From: Chloroflexota bacterium
Lineage (GTDB): Bacteria; Chloroflexota; Anaerolineae; B4-G1
Direction: 5' to 3'
NCBI GenBank assembly: GCA_012514315.1
Contig: JAAZAN010000091.1
Coordinates: 25,146 to 89,145 of the forward strand
DNA: 64,000 nt
Shown: piece after piece, positions 36,744 to 45,296 of the stretch
Layout of the letters: each line of letters opens with the position of its first letter
How positions within the stretch are numbered: the first letter of the stretch is position 1
The notes under the pieces: generated by a model
Database searches by the model: none
What the model was told of the DNA's origin: nothing
Seen by the model: only the letters and a program-made list of their open reading frames with translations
Program-made: the position numbers and the translations under genes

Positions 36744-37733
36744 TCACCCTGTGACGCGTCGTCGAGCCCAGATTTCCGGATTCGCCGCGAACCTTGGGCG
36801 CTCGCCGTTCAGCACAGCAACCACGTCATCAACAACCGTCATCCCCATCAACCGGCGGCCCTCGTAGGTGAAACTCCCCGTGTGAGGCGTCAACACAACA
36901 CGGTCAATATCAAAGAGCGGATTATCAGAACGGGGCGGCTCCGGATCAAATACGTCGAGCCCCACGGCGCCCAGGTGTCCGTCCTGCAGAGCCTCGATTA
37001 GCGCTAGCTCGTCCAGCACCGGGCCCCGAGCCGCGTTGATCAGTATGGCCGATGGCTTCATCGCGCGGATGACGTCGACACTGATGATATGATAGGTCTC
37101 GGTGGTCAGCGGCATGTGCGCAGACAACACATCTGCTTCGCGCGCGAGATCGATCAGGTCTGTCACAGGCGTAGCCCCCCAAGCCTCAATGTCCTCACGA
37201 GCCATATAGGGATCGTACACGTAGACTGACATCTGAAGTGCATCACGGCACATCTCAGCCACCCGTCGGCCAATGCGACCAAACCCCACGATGCCAAGCC
37301 TTTTCCCACGCAGTTCGCACCCCATATTGTCGGGGCAACCCTGCACCGAAAAGTCCCCGCAGCGCATCGCTTTGTCGAACTGGTGCAGCCGACACGCAGC
37401 GGCAAGAATCAGCATCAGCGTGTGTTCGGCTGTCGATTCGGTTGGGCCATCGGGCGTGGACGTCACCACAATGCCCCGCTCCGATGCGGCTGCAAGGTCG
37501 ACGTTGTCAATGCCCGCACCGTGACGACCGATCACCTCCAGCCGGACAGCCTGATCCATCTGCTCCGCGCCCATAGCGTAGCCTCCTAGCACAATGCCGT
37601 GGGCGTCAGGGAGCAGAGAGGCCATCTCCTGCGTGGAGTTCGGCCGCACTGCATCGACATTTGGCGCCTCCTCCAACCGTTGAGCCGCCTCAGGGTGTAG
37701 AACCGCGTTGACCAGTACTATCTTGTTGCTCAA
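36744..37733 (-). CDS. D-2-hydroxyacid dehydrogenase (SerA-like)
   Basis: 329 residues. RLEVIGRHGAGIDNVDL, the NAD loop LGIVGFGRIGRRVAEM, the catalytic Arg in NAARGPVLDE, Glu in DVFDPEPP and His in LTPHTGSFT are all present. This group oxidises or reduces D-2-hydroxy acids; without the ACT domain of full-length SerA, a catabolic role with a sugar acid is as likely as serine synthesis. The TTG start at 37733 has AGGAGG at a good distance. Divergent from the next gene. Confidence 0.86.
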   Translation of the reverse strand: MSNKIVLVNAVLHPEAAQRLEEAPNVDAVRPNSTQEMASLLPDAHGIVLGGYAMGAEQMDQAVRLEVIGRHGAGIDNVDLAAASERGIVVTSTPDGPTESTAEHTLMLILAAACRLHQFDKAMRCGDFSVQGCPDNMGCELRGKRLGIVGFGRIGRRVAEMCRDALQMSVYVYDPYMAREDIEAWGATPVTDLIDLAREADVLSAHMPLTTETYHIISVDVIRAMKPSAILINAARGPVLDELALIEALQDGHLGAVGLDVFDPEPPRSDNPLFDIDRVVLTPHTGSFTYEGRRLMGMTVVDDVVAVLNGERPRFAANPEIWARRRVTG

Positions 37734-37894
37734 GACAATCTCCTCCTAACAATTGGGTCGTGAGAAACGCCGCGCACACTGATCGCCACTCTGCTCCGAT
37801 AGGCGCGCGTAACGAGATACCCACTGCCTTCATAGAACTCTCACGGATTGTAGCATTCTCCGCTGACACAGCAAATGCTCCCCGTCGGTTCAGC

Positions 37895-37922
37895 TTTGCC
37901 GCAGCTGATAGTGTTGTATAAT
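37895..37922 (+). promoter_or_regulatory. Promoter with consensus -10 for the 37964 gene
   Basis: TTTGCC, 16 bases, TATAAT, about 42 bases before the ATG at 37964. The -10 box is perfect, the -35 weak. Confidence 0.45.
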
Positions 37923-37963
37923 GGGCCCCGTGATTATCCCATCCGCTGCGCACTAGGAGGTCG

Positions 37964-38863
37964 ATGAAGAAAGCAGTCAGTGTTAGCTTGGGCAGCCACA
38001 CCCGTGATCGGGAGACAGTCATCCATCTAGGCAACCAAGACATCCATGTCAGGCGTATGGGCACCGACGGAGATGCCGAACGCTCCAGGCAGCTCTTCTT
38101 GGACCTGGACGGGCAGGTCGACGCGTTAGGCGTGGGTGGGGTCGACCTCTACATCCGGGTTGGCGCCCGGGAGTATCCGCTGCGAGCTGCATTGAAGCTA
38201 GTTGAGGGAGTGCACCGGACTCCTGTTGTGGACGGACGCGGTCTCAAACACACACTCGAACGACGGGTTATCGAACTGGCAGCCCCGACCATTGGCCAGG
38301 TGCCACACTACCGTCGCGCTTTCATGCCGATGGCCATTGATCGGTTGGGAATGGCGCAGGCCGTGTCGGAGATCACCGATGAAATAATCATCGGCGATTT
38401 TATGGTCGCACTGGGCCTTCCAGTTCCAGTTCGTGGCTTGGACCGATTCTACCGAGTAGCTCGGTTGATGATGCCGCTTGTCAGTCACTTCCCAATGAGT
38501 ATGCTCTACTATGGGAGCAGCGGCGCGGAGCAGGAGCCAAAGTATCAGCGTTACTGGAAAGACGCCGACCTTATCGCAGGAGACTTCCTGTTCATGCGGA
38601 AGTACCTCCCGGACGATCTTGAGGGCAAGACGGTCATCACCAATACGACCACAGGTGACAATATCGACCTTCTGAGATCAAGGGGTGTCAACAGAATCAT
38701 CACCACGACGCCGCGCTATGGGGATCGATCGTACGGCACGAACATGATGGAAGCCACTCTCACAGCCTATGCAGGCAAAGGACGTCCGCTCTCCAGCGCC
38801 GAACTGAACGGCCTCATCGACGAACTAGAATTTCGCCCAACCGTCCACGCCTGGATCGACTGA
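37964..38863 (+). CDS. Protein of the family often annotated 'quinate 5-dehydrogenase'
   Basis: 299 residues. KAVSVSLGSHTRDRETVIHL, RMGTDGDAERSRQLFLDLDG, VDALGVGGVDLYIRVG and VVDGRGLKHTLERRVI match, from memory, proteins labelled quinate 5-dehydrogenase in Firmicutes and Chloroflexota. I see no standard GxGxxG dinucleotide loop, so the name may be wrong. The C-terminal half (VITNTTTGDNIDLLRSRGV) looks like another nucleotide- or phosphate-binding domain. AGGAGG precedes the ATG closely. The true reaction is unknown. Confidence 0.6.
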   Translation: MKKAVSVSLGSHTRDRETVIHLGNQDIHVRRMGTDGDAERSRQLFLDLDGQVDALGVGGVDLYIRVGAREYPLRAALKLVEGVHRTPVVDGRGLKHTLERRVIELAAPTIGQVPHYRRAFMPMAIDRLGMAQAVSEITDEIIIGDFMVALGLPVPVRGLDRFYRVARLMMPLVSHFPMSMLYYGSSGAEQEPKYQRYWKDADLIAGDFLFMRKYLPDDLEGKTVITNTTTGDNIDLLRSRGVNRIITTTPRYGDRSYGTNMMEATLTAYAGKGRPLSSAELNGLIDELEFRPTVHAWID

Positions 38864-38993
38864 TTCAGAGGCCTGGGTGCACAGCACAGGTGCCATCTCG
38901 AAAACTGGACTAGCAGACTCATTTATCTGATTCACCGTGTGACAATCGGATGTTTTCCTTGACAGTCTAGCAGAGATCCCACAAGGAGAGATC

Positions 38994-40517
38994 ATGTCCA
39001 CCCGAGTAAAAACTAAGCGTCCACCCAATATCGTGCTTATAGGGATCGACTCTCTACGCGCCGACCATATGAGCTGCTACGGGTATCCACGCCAGACCAC
39101 CCCGCACATCGACCGGTTCGCGCAGGACGGCACGCTGTTCGAGCGCACCTATAGCCCGTACATTCCCACAACAAGCGGGTACGCCACAATGCTCACCGGG
39201 ATGGATGTGTTCAGTACCCAGGTCGTGGCGCTCAGGCATCAAGGGCCCCTGCGTCCCGAGGTCAGGACGCTGCCCGAAGTGCTCCAGGAAGCTGGTTACA
39301 GCACCACATGTGTTGGGTTCAGTGGGAACCCAGCCTCGCGAGGTTTCGACACATATCTGGACTTCTACGGGTGGGGAAGCTGGCGGGAGGGACGCAGTCC
39401 CAAGGCCCAGAACCTGAATGAAGTCGCCATCCCCGAATTGAACCGTCTGGCTGATCTCAAACAGCCATTCCTGCTATTCCTGCGCCATATGGATCCGCAT
39501 GCCCCCTATCTGCCTCCAGAGCCATTTGAGCGCATGTTCTATCACGGCAATGAGCTCGATCCGCGCAATCAGTCGATGAAACCAGTGATGGAGTTCAAGC
39601 CGTTTCGCGACTTCTTCGCGAGCTGGATGCCCCCGGGCATCACTGACAAGGACTACATCATCGCTCAGTACGACGGAGCGATCGCCTATATGGATGCGTG
39701 TATACAGGCCATCTTCACGGCGCTTGAGTCCCGCGGAATACTCGATCGGACCATCGTGGTCATCAACTCCGATCACGGGGAAACCCTGTACGATCACGAG
39801 TGTTGGTTCGATCACCATGGCCTCTACGACGTTACACTTCACGTGCCGCTCATCATTCGTTATCCACGCAGAATGCCTCAAGGCAAACGCGTTGGTGGAT
39901 ACAATCGTCATCAGGACTTGATGCCCACCCTGCTCGAGCTCGCCGGTATTGAGGATGACGAACTTGCCTTCGACGGCAAGAGTCTGATGCCGCTGGCCAG
40001 AGGTGAGATCGCCTCCTACGATAGCTCGTTCTACATCACCGAGTGTACGTGGATGCGCAAACACGGTTGGCGCACTCCACAGTGGAAGCTGATCCGTGCC
40101 CTTGAGCCGGACTTCCACTTCAAGCCTCCCGTCGAGCTGTACAATCTGGTCGAGGATCCGGGCGAGAACCGCGATCTAGCTGAGAACCACCCAGAGATCG
40201 TGGACGCACTGACACAGGAGATGGAAGCCTGGTTAGCCAAGCGCTCGCAGGAGACCGGGTTGGAGAACCCAATCATGCACCAGGGTGACTGGCATGGTCA
40301 CGAAGGTGTCGGCTCGTTCAAGACGTCCCAGCAGGCCTATGACACTCTGCATATTGGTGATGTGAGCGAAGCCATCCGTCTGCAGGCGGAATCCCGGAAA
40401 GCCCAAGCCAACGGTGACAAGACCCAGGATAGCGAGTCTGATGGGGGTCTCGCGAGGAAATCGAAGTCCAAGAAGGACAGAAAAGCAGCCCACAAGAAAG
40501 ACAAGAAGGCGAAATAG
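38994..40517 (+). CDS. Sulfatase-fold hydrolase with Thr at the catalytic position
   Basis: 507 residues of the alkaline phosphatase superfamily. IVLIGIDSLRADHMSCYGY and VVINSDHGETLYDH are metal motifs. True sulfatases have C/S-x-P-S-R; aligned back from the conserved TG, this protein reads TTSGYATMLTG, so Thr59 replaces Cys/Ser and the P-S-R part is missing. Thr is the nucleophile in the phosphodiesterase branch, so a phosphoester or phosphonate ester is as likely as a sulfate. No signal peptide. The last 20 residues are Lys-rich (SKSKKDRKAAHKKDKKAK). AAGGAGAG precedes the ATG. No formylglycine-generating enzyme is in the window. Confidence 0.83.
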   Translation: MSTRVKTKRPPNIVLIGIDSLRADHMSCYGYPRQTTPHIDRFAQDGTLFERTYSPYIPTTSGYATMLTGMDVFSTQVVALRHQGPLRPEVRTLPEVLQEAGYSTTCVGFSGNPASRGFDTYLDFYGWGSWREGRSPKAQNLNEVAIPELNRLADLKQPFLLFLRHMDPHAPYLPPEPFERMFYHGNELDPRNQSMKPVMEFKPFRDFFASWMPPGITDKDYIIAQYDGAIAYMDACIQAIFTALESRGILDRTIVVINSDHGETLYDHECWFDHHGLYDVTLHVPLIIRYPRRMPQGKRVGGYNRHQDLMPTLLELAGIEDDELAFDGKSLMPLARGEIASYDSSFYITECTWMRKHGWRTPQWKLIRALEPDFHFKPPVELYNLVEDPGENRDLAENHPEIVDALTQEMEAWLAKRSQETGLENPIMHQGDWHGHEGVGSFKTSQQAYDTLHIGDVSEAIRLQAESRKAQANGDKTQDSESDGGLARKSKSKKDRKAAHKKDKKAK

Positions 40518-40527
40518 GAGGACGACG

Positions 40528-41529
40528 ATGTCACTGAGAGTTGCGGTTGTCGGACTGGGGAACATCGGGAACATCCATGCCGGGATCTACAAGGAGCACC
40601 CGGAGTGTCAGATCGTTGCGGTGTGCGACATCATTGGCGAGCGAGCCGACCGGGCGGCCGAGAAGTACAGTTGCCCAGCTTACTACAGTGTGCAACAGAT
40701 GCTGGCCAGTGGTGTGGCGCTGGATGCAGTGAGCGTGTGCACGGCCGGTGTGGAGAACGGCGGAGATCATTACGAACCCACAATGGAATTGCTGCAAGCG
40801 GGTATTCCGGTGCTTGGAGAAAAGCCCATCTCAAACGAGCTCGATAAAGCGCGCGAGATGGTGGCTCTCGCGACAAGCAGGAGTCTCCGCTATGGCATCA
40901 ATCTGAACCATCGCTTCACCCCAGCCGCGTTGAGGGCTAAGGAATGGGTCGAGGAAGGGCGCCTGGGAGAGCTCAACATCATCAATATGACGATGTGGAT
41001 CAACAATCCCAACGAGAGCTCCCCGTGGTTCCACATTCGTGCGTTGCACCCGCACTCGGTTGACGTTATGCGGTATTTCGGCGGCGACGTCGCCAAGGTG
41101 CAGGCCTTCTTCAAGAAGGGCAAGGGACGCAAGATCTGGTCCAATGTCCAGGTCAATGTTCTGTTCGAGAACGGCATTCTCGGTCATCTGACCGGAAGCT
41201 ACGATGGAAGCTTCGGTGCGGGGGGAAGCTACGGGTTGGAGACACTGGAGGTGGTCGGCTCCGATGCTCGTTTCGTGCTGCGCGATGCGTGCGAACACCT
41301 CGAGTATTACCCGAGGTTCTCACCAGAAACCGTCACTTACGATTACCTGGGCGGGATGAAGAGCTTTGGCGATACATTCAAGAGCCGAATCGACAGGTGG
41401 ATCGAGCAGAACCTTCAACAGGTCAGGCCTGAGGAGATTGACGCGTCAGGTGAAGAGGCACTGAAGGCTCAGACAGTACTGGAAGGCGCGATCGAATCCT
41501 GGCAGACAGGTCGAGTCATCACATTGTAG
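40528..41529 (+). CDS. Gfo/Idh/MocA family oxidoreductase, copy 1
   Basis: 333 residues. LRVAVVGLGNIGNIHAGIY is the Rossmann loop, CDIIGERADRAAEKY follows, and VLGEKPISNEL is the EKP motif. NLNHRFTPAALRAKEW, MTMWINNPNESSPWFHIRAL and GRKIWSNVQVNV are shared with the 42.3 kb copy. ATG at 40528 has AGGAGG and lies 10 bases after the sulfatase-fold gene, so co-transcription is likely. The track start at 40414 is an extension into that gene. Probably NAD-dependent oxidation of a sugar or cyclitol; substrate unknown. Confidence 0.87.
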   Translation: MSLRVAVVGLGNIGNIHAGIYKEHPECQIVAVCDIIGERADRAAEKYSCPAYYSVQQMLASGVALDAVSVCTAGVENGGDHYEPTMELLQAGIPVLGEKPISNELDKAREMVALATSRSLRYGINLNHRFTPAALRAKEWVEEGRLGELNIINMTMWINNPNESSPWFHIRALHPHSVDVMRYFGGDVAKVQAFFKKGKGRKIWSNVQVNVLFENGILGHLTGSYDGSFGAGGSYGLETLEVVGSDARFVLRDACEHLEYYPRFSPETVTYDYLGGMKSFGDTFKSRIDRWIEQNLQQVRPEEIDASGEEALKAQTVLEGAIESWQTGRVITL

Positions 41530-41572
41530 ATCACCGCACCACGACTATCCGGATGGAGTAATCGTCAGAATC

Positions 41573-42334
41573 ATGTCAACTATCACCATCATTGGCCGCG
41601 GGCACTCTGGCACGCGCGCCATATCCCACACGCTCTATGCCAGCGGTGTCTTCATGGGCAACTGCATCAACCGATCGGGCGATATGATACCTCCCGAGAA
41701 TATGTATGAGGCCTGCCGGGTTATCTCACGCTACGTGGAATGGGGGGGCGATCTCGAGTGGGACTTCAGCCAACTGCTCACCGGGGATATCGATCCGGAA
41801 TTTGTACGGCTGATCACGGCCTACCTGAAGCCTGTCCTGGACAGTAACGACGAGCACAGGGGCTGGAAGATCCCGGAGACCACCTTGGCGTTTCCTTGGA
41901 TCGTCCGCATGCTTCCTGACATCAAGTACATCTTCTGGATCCGAAATCCACGCGACTGCATCCTGCGCCCCCACGTGACGGACGATCTGCGGGATTTCGG
42001 GATTCCCTACCCGGAAACCGATGACGTCCGACTGCGCCGCGCAATCTCGTGGAAGTACCAGTACGATCTGGTCCAGGCTGTTCCACGTCCAGAGCATTGG
42101 ATCGAGGTGAAGCTTGAGGACTTCATCTTGCAGCAGGATGAAACACTCGCACGCCTTGAGGACTTCCTACAGATCAAGCTGGCCAAGATACCCGTTCATC
42201 CAGAGGTCATCGATCGCTGGAAACAGGACACGGGCGCCAACTACTTCGACTTCTTCGAACCCGCTGCGCGGGCGTATGGATACCGGATACCGGATGGCAC
42301 TGCAGGCAGACAAGGAGCATCAGAGAATGCTTAG
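41573..42334 (+). CDS. Sulfotransferase-like protein
   Basis: 253 residues. IIGRGHSGTRAISHTLYASG fits the 5'-phosphosulfate loop of PAPS-dependent sulfotransferases, and YIFWIRNPRDCILRPHV fits the 3'-phosphate motif. HWIEVKLEDFILQQDETLARLEDFL is the usual helical segment. Such enzymes move sulfate from PAPS to a sugar or small molecule. Its neighbours are a sulfatase-fold enzyme and two paralogous oxidoreductases. The end overlaps the next gene by eight bases. No PAPS synthesis genes are nearby. Confidence 0.75.
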   Translation: MSTITIIGRGHSGTRAISHTLYASGVFMGNCINRSGDMIPPENMYEACRVISRYVEWGGDLEWDFSQLLTGDIDPEFVRLITAYLKPVLDSNDEHRGWKIPETTLAFPWIVRMLPDIKYIFWIRNPRDCILRPHVTDDLRDFGIPYPETDDVRLRRAISWKYQYDLVQAVPRPEHWIEVKLEDFILQQDETLARLEDFLQIKLAKIPVHPEVIDRWKQDTGANYFDFFEPAARAYGYRIPDGTAGRQGASENA

Positions 42335-43319
42335 GGTATGTGTAATTGGAATGGGCCCCATCGGCAACCGCCACGCAGATATGTATACGGCGGATCCACT
42401 GGCTGAACTGGTCGGGGTATGCGATATCCTCCACGATCGAGCGGATGCGGCAGCCCAACGACTGGGCGTCCCAGCCTTCTACGACGTGACAACGATGCTG
42501 GCCGCTCTGCAACCTGACATCTGCAGCGTAGCCACCGGCGGCTACGAATATGGCAGCGAGCACTGCGTCCCCACCCTTCAGGCGCTGGAAGGCGGCTGTC
42601 ACGTGCTGTGCGAGAAACCCATCTCCAACGATATCGCCGAGGGCGAGACGATGGTCCGGAAAGCACAGGAGAAGGGGCTCTGTCTGGGCGTCAATCTCAA
42701 CCACCGATTTACGCCGGCTGCACTGCTGGCCCGGCGCTGGCTGGATGAGGGCCGTCTGGGGCGCCTGCTATTCGTCAACATGAGCATGTGGATCATGAAC
42801 CCGCGCGAGAGTTCGCCCTACTTTCAGATCAAGGCACTTCACCCACACACGGTCGACGTCATGCGCTACTACTGCGGCGACGTCGAGGCGGTACAGTGTT
42901 TCGCGATCAAAGCGCCGGGGCGCAAGATCTGGTCCACTGCTCAATTCAACATGCGCTTCAAGAATGGCGTCGTGGGTTCGCTCACCGGCAGCTATGACAT
43001 CGAGCGGGGACATCCGATGGAACGCTGCGAGGTAGCGGGCACAGGTGGCCGCTTCGTGGTCGAGGATATGTATCGCGAGGCCACCCTCTATCCGGCGGGC
43101 AATCTCGAGAAGACAGTCTACACAAATCCGATCTTTGGGGGAATGCGCGGGTTTGAGGATACGTTCGGCAACCGCATCCACCGCTTCCTGGAACAGATCG
43201 AGGCCCGCGTTGCCCCCGATGAGATCGACGGATCCGGAGCCGATGGACTCGCCGCACAGAAGGTTCTGGCGGCGGCGATCGAGTCCCTAGAGAACGAAAC
43301 CGTCGTCTACGTGAAGTAG
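42327..43319 (+). CDS. Gfo/Idh/MocA family oxidoreductase, copy 2
   Basis: 330 residues. LRVCVIGMGPIGNRHADMY is the Rossmann loop, HVLCEKPISNDI the EKP motif, and NLNHRFTPAALLARRW, MSMWIMNPRESSPYFQIKAL and GRKIWSTAQFNM match copy 1 nearly line for line. A tandem duplication with the sulfotransferase between the two copies is clear. ATG at 42327 overlaps the sulfotransferase stop, with AAGGAG upstream. The track start at 42114 lies inside that gene. The two copies may act on related steps or substrates (inference). Confidence 0.88.
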   Translation: MLRVCVIGMGPIGNRHADMYTADPLAELVGVCDILHDRADAAAQRLGVPAFYDVTTMLAALQPDICSVATGGYEYGSEHCVPTLQALEGGCHVLCEKPISNDIAEGETMVRKAQEKGLCLGVNLNHRFTPAALLARRWLDEGRLGRLLFVNMSMWIMNPRESSPYFQIKALHPHTVDVMRYYCGDVEAVQCFAIKAPGRKIWSTAQFNMRFKNGVVGSLTGSYDIERGHPMERCEVAGTGGRFVVEDMYREATLYPAGNLEKTVYTNPIFGGMRGFEDTFGNRIHRFLEQIEARVAPDEIDGSGADGLAAQKVLAAAIESLENETVVYVK

Positions 43320-43373
43320 CCGAGCGTTGTTTGCGCAATATCCCACACGAGGGGAGTGAATGGAGATACGGAT

Positions 43374-44213
43374 ATGAAACTTGGATGCAGCACAATCTTG
43401 TACGGAGGATATAGCCTGGACGAAGCGCTGGATGGCATTGCCAAGGCAGGATATGCGGCCATAGAGCTCTGCGCACGTCCCGGTATGGCCCCTCATGTTG
43501 AGATTGGGAAGTCAGATAGCTACTATCTGAACATCAAGAACCAGATCGCCTCGCGTGGCCTCGCCATCGAATCACTGGCAGGAACGGGCGGCATATCGAT
43601 GACCAGCGACGACTTCCCCCGAGTGTTAGAGGCGGCCCGGTTGCTGGGAGCACCGATGATCGCTGAGGGTGCTGGGGGCGAGGCTCCTATGGTCGAGAAT
43701 GACGCCTTCGCACCGGAGTACGAGGCCTCACTGCACGGCGTTATCGACATCCTCAATCGAGCTGCTGAGCAGAGCGCTGAATACGGCGTCAAGCTGGCGA
43801 TCAAGCCACACGTGGGTACGGCGATCTACTCGTGCAAGTCGATTCTGAAGGCTATGCCTCAGCTCAATGCCGATTGGATCGGTCTGAATTACGACGCATC
43901 ACACATCTGGCGCTCAGGCACCGGCGAGGATCCCCTTGATACACTCCGGCAGGTGAAACAGTACGCCATCACCTTTCGCATTCGCGACAATCGAGCCTCG
44001 CGGGAGCGTCCCATCGGCCCAGTCGAGAACCAAATTCCAGGAAACGGCGTTTTGGATCTCCCCGCACTCGCCCAGGAGATGCAGACAACCGAACGCGCTC
44101 AGTACGTTGTCCTGGAGATCGTCGGAACTCACAACGGCACGGGGTACTCACTGGAATCCGTTCAGGGCGTGGTCGACAGATCATTCGCCTACCTGAGCCC
44201 ACTGTTCAGCTGA
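43374..44213 (+). CDS. Sugar isomerase/epimerase-like TIM-barrel protein
   Basis: 279 residues of the xylose-isomerase-like TIM barrel. MKLGCSTILYGGYSLDEAL opens the barrel, GYAAIELCARPGMAPHVEI follows, KLAIKPHVG and GLNYDASHIWRSG supply metal ligands, and VVLEIVGTHNG ends it. ATG at 43374 after GGAG is preferred. Gfo/Idh plus this kind of isomerase is the usual pairing in inositol and 3-keto-sugar pathways, which supports such a pathway here. A strong hairpin follows. Confidence 0.85.
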   Translation: MKLGCSTILYGGYSLDEALDGIAKAGYAAIELCARPGMAPHVEIGKSDSYYLNIKNQIASRGLAIESLAGTGGISMTSDDFPRVLEAARLLGAPMIAEGAGGEAPMVENDAFAPEYEASLHGVIDILNRAAEQSAEYGVKLAIKPHVGTAIYSCKSILKAMPQLNADWIGLNYDASHIWRSGTGEDPLDTLRQVKQYAITFRIRDNRASRERPIGPVENQIPGNGVLDLPALAQEMQTTERAQYVVLEIVGTHNGTGYSLESVQGVVDRSFAYLSPLFS

Positions 44214-44266
44214 CACAGAGGCGGCCGTCGGATCTGCTTACCGGCTGCCAGACCCCCATACTGAAA

Positions 44267-44292
44267 GCGGCGTCCCTCGCGAGGGACGCCGC
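44267..44292. terminator. Bidirectional terminator between convergent operons
   Basis: GCGGCGTCCCTCG followed by its exact reverse complement: a 26-base perfect palindrome with short T runs on both strands (ATTTC on plus, CTTTC on minus). It lies between the plus-strand isomerase and the minus-strand mutarotase-like gene. Confidence 0.85.
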
Positions 44293-44339
44293 ATTTCACA
44301 TCGAGATACTGCCTAGACGTCACACTCGATCCGACAACC

Positions 44340-45257
44340 CTACTCCGTGAGAGGCCCTGCGTAGATCGTCACACGCGTCTCGATCTTCTCGCCCGGACCA
44401 AGCACCGAGCATTGGCCCAATCCCGCTGCCTCATTGACCGATAGCGGCATGGTCGTGCACGGTTCGAGAATCGCCACATAATGATCGTCGAATCCGCCGT
44501 ACGAGGCGAAATACCACACATACGGGAAAACGTCCGTATCAAAGCGATACTCGAACATCTTGGCGTGCGCGGCGCTCTTCCAAGACACGCGCCCTTCTGT
44601 CAGATCATAGATGAACAAGAAATCCATCGTACCGTCCAGCGCCGGAATGCGATTGGCGTGTTGCCCCTCGATAACCGGCCACTCGAACGGCTCGGGGCGC
44701 GTCCAGCGTGACCACTCAGGATCGACCACCCTCCCAGTTCGAGCAGGACACGCAATCAGATCCCCTTCTGAGATGCGCAAAGCAGCGTGCAGTTTCCAGA
44801 GGAACTCCCGCCGCTCATCAGTCGTGTTCTCGATCAGGTAATCGACATCGATCACCGGCTCCCCGGCTCGCAGCGTCAAACGTCTCCGATACTTCAGGCC
44901 ACACAATGGGAGAACACCCTCCACCACCAGCGATTCGCCATCGACCTGATAGTCCAGCGCAGTCGTCCACAATTCGCCATGATCCGGGCTGTCGATCCCA
45001 TTGATCTGTTCCGGGATATCGTTAGGCAGCAGTTCATCGATCCCACCGTAGAAGTTGGGATCATATTCACTGCCTGGCGTGAGCTTCTCCAGTTCCAGAC
45101 GCGGATTGTGCCAGAGAAACTGGTACCCGGAATCCAGCTCGGTGAGATTCACGATGCGCCCGCCGACCTCAGGAGCAACATCCACTCTCAGTCGATCGCT
45201 CTCCAATCGTACAATCGACGCCTGATCGATCTTCAACCCCTCTTCAATCCTGGTCAT
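44340..45257 (-). CDS. Aldose 1-epimerase/mutarotase-like protein
   Basis: 305 residues with a galactose-mutarotase-like beta-sandwich pattern: LRVDVAPEVGGRIVNLTEL at the start, YGGIDELLPND and GELWTTALDYQVDGESLVVEG, then FPYVWYFASYGGFDDHYVAILEPC. ATG at 45257 follows AGGAGG by six bases. It is last in the ABC importer/MttB run. Probably acts on the ring form of a sugar; family resemblance is moderate. Confidence 0.72.
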   Translation of the reverse strand: MTRIEEGLKIDQASIVRLESDRLRVDVAPEVGGRIVNLTELDSGYQFLWHNPRLELEKLTPGSEYDPNFYGGIDELLPNDIPEQINGIDSPDHGELWTTALDYQVDGESLVVEGVLPLCGLKYRRRLTLRAGEPVIDVDYLIENTTDERREFLWKLHAALRISEGDLIACPARTGRVVDPEWSRWTRPEPFEWPVIEGQHANRIPALDGTMDFLFIYDLTEGRVSWKSAAHAKMFEYRFDTDVFPYVWYFASYGGFDDHYVAILEPCTTMPLSVNEAAGLGQCSVLGPGEKIETRVTIYAGPLTE

Positions 45258-45296
45258 CGTTATCCTCCTCGTGGTCCTACCATCATTTCCGCCATT

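Noticed and set aside
38941-38993. TTGACA before the sulfatase-fold gene as promoter
   Set aside because: No -10 box is found at proper spacing before the start codon.
42114-42326. N-terminal extension of the second Gfo/Idh protein
   Set aside because: It lies inside the sulfotransferase gene; ATG at 42327 has AAGGAG and gives the Rossmann start.
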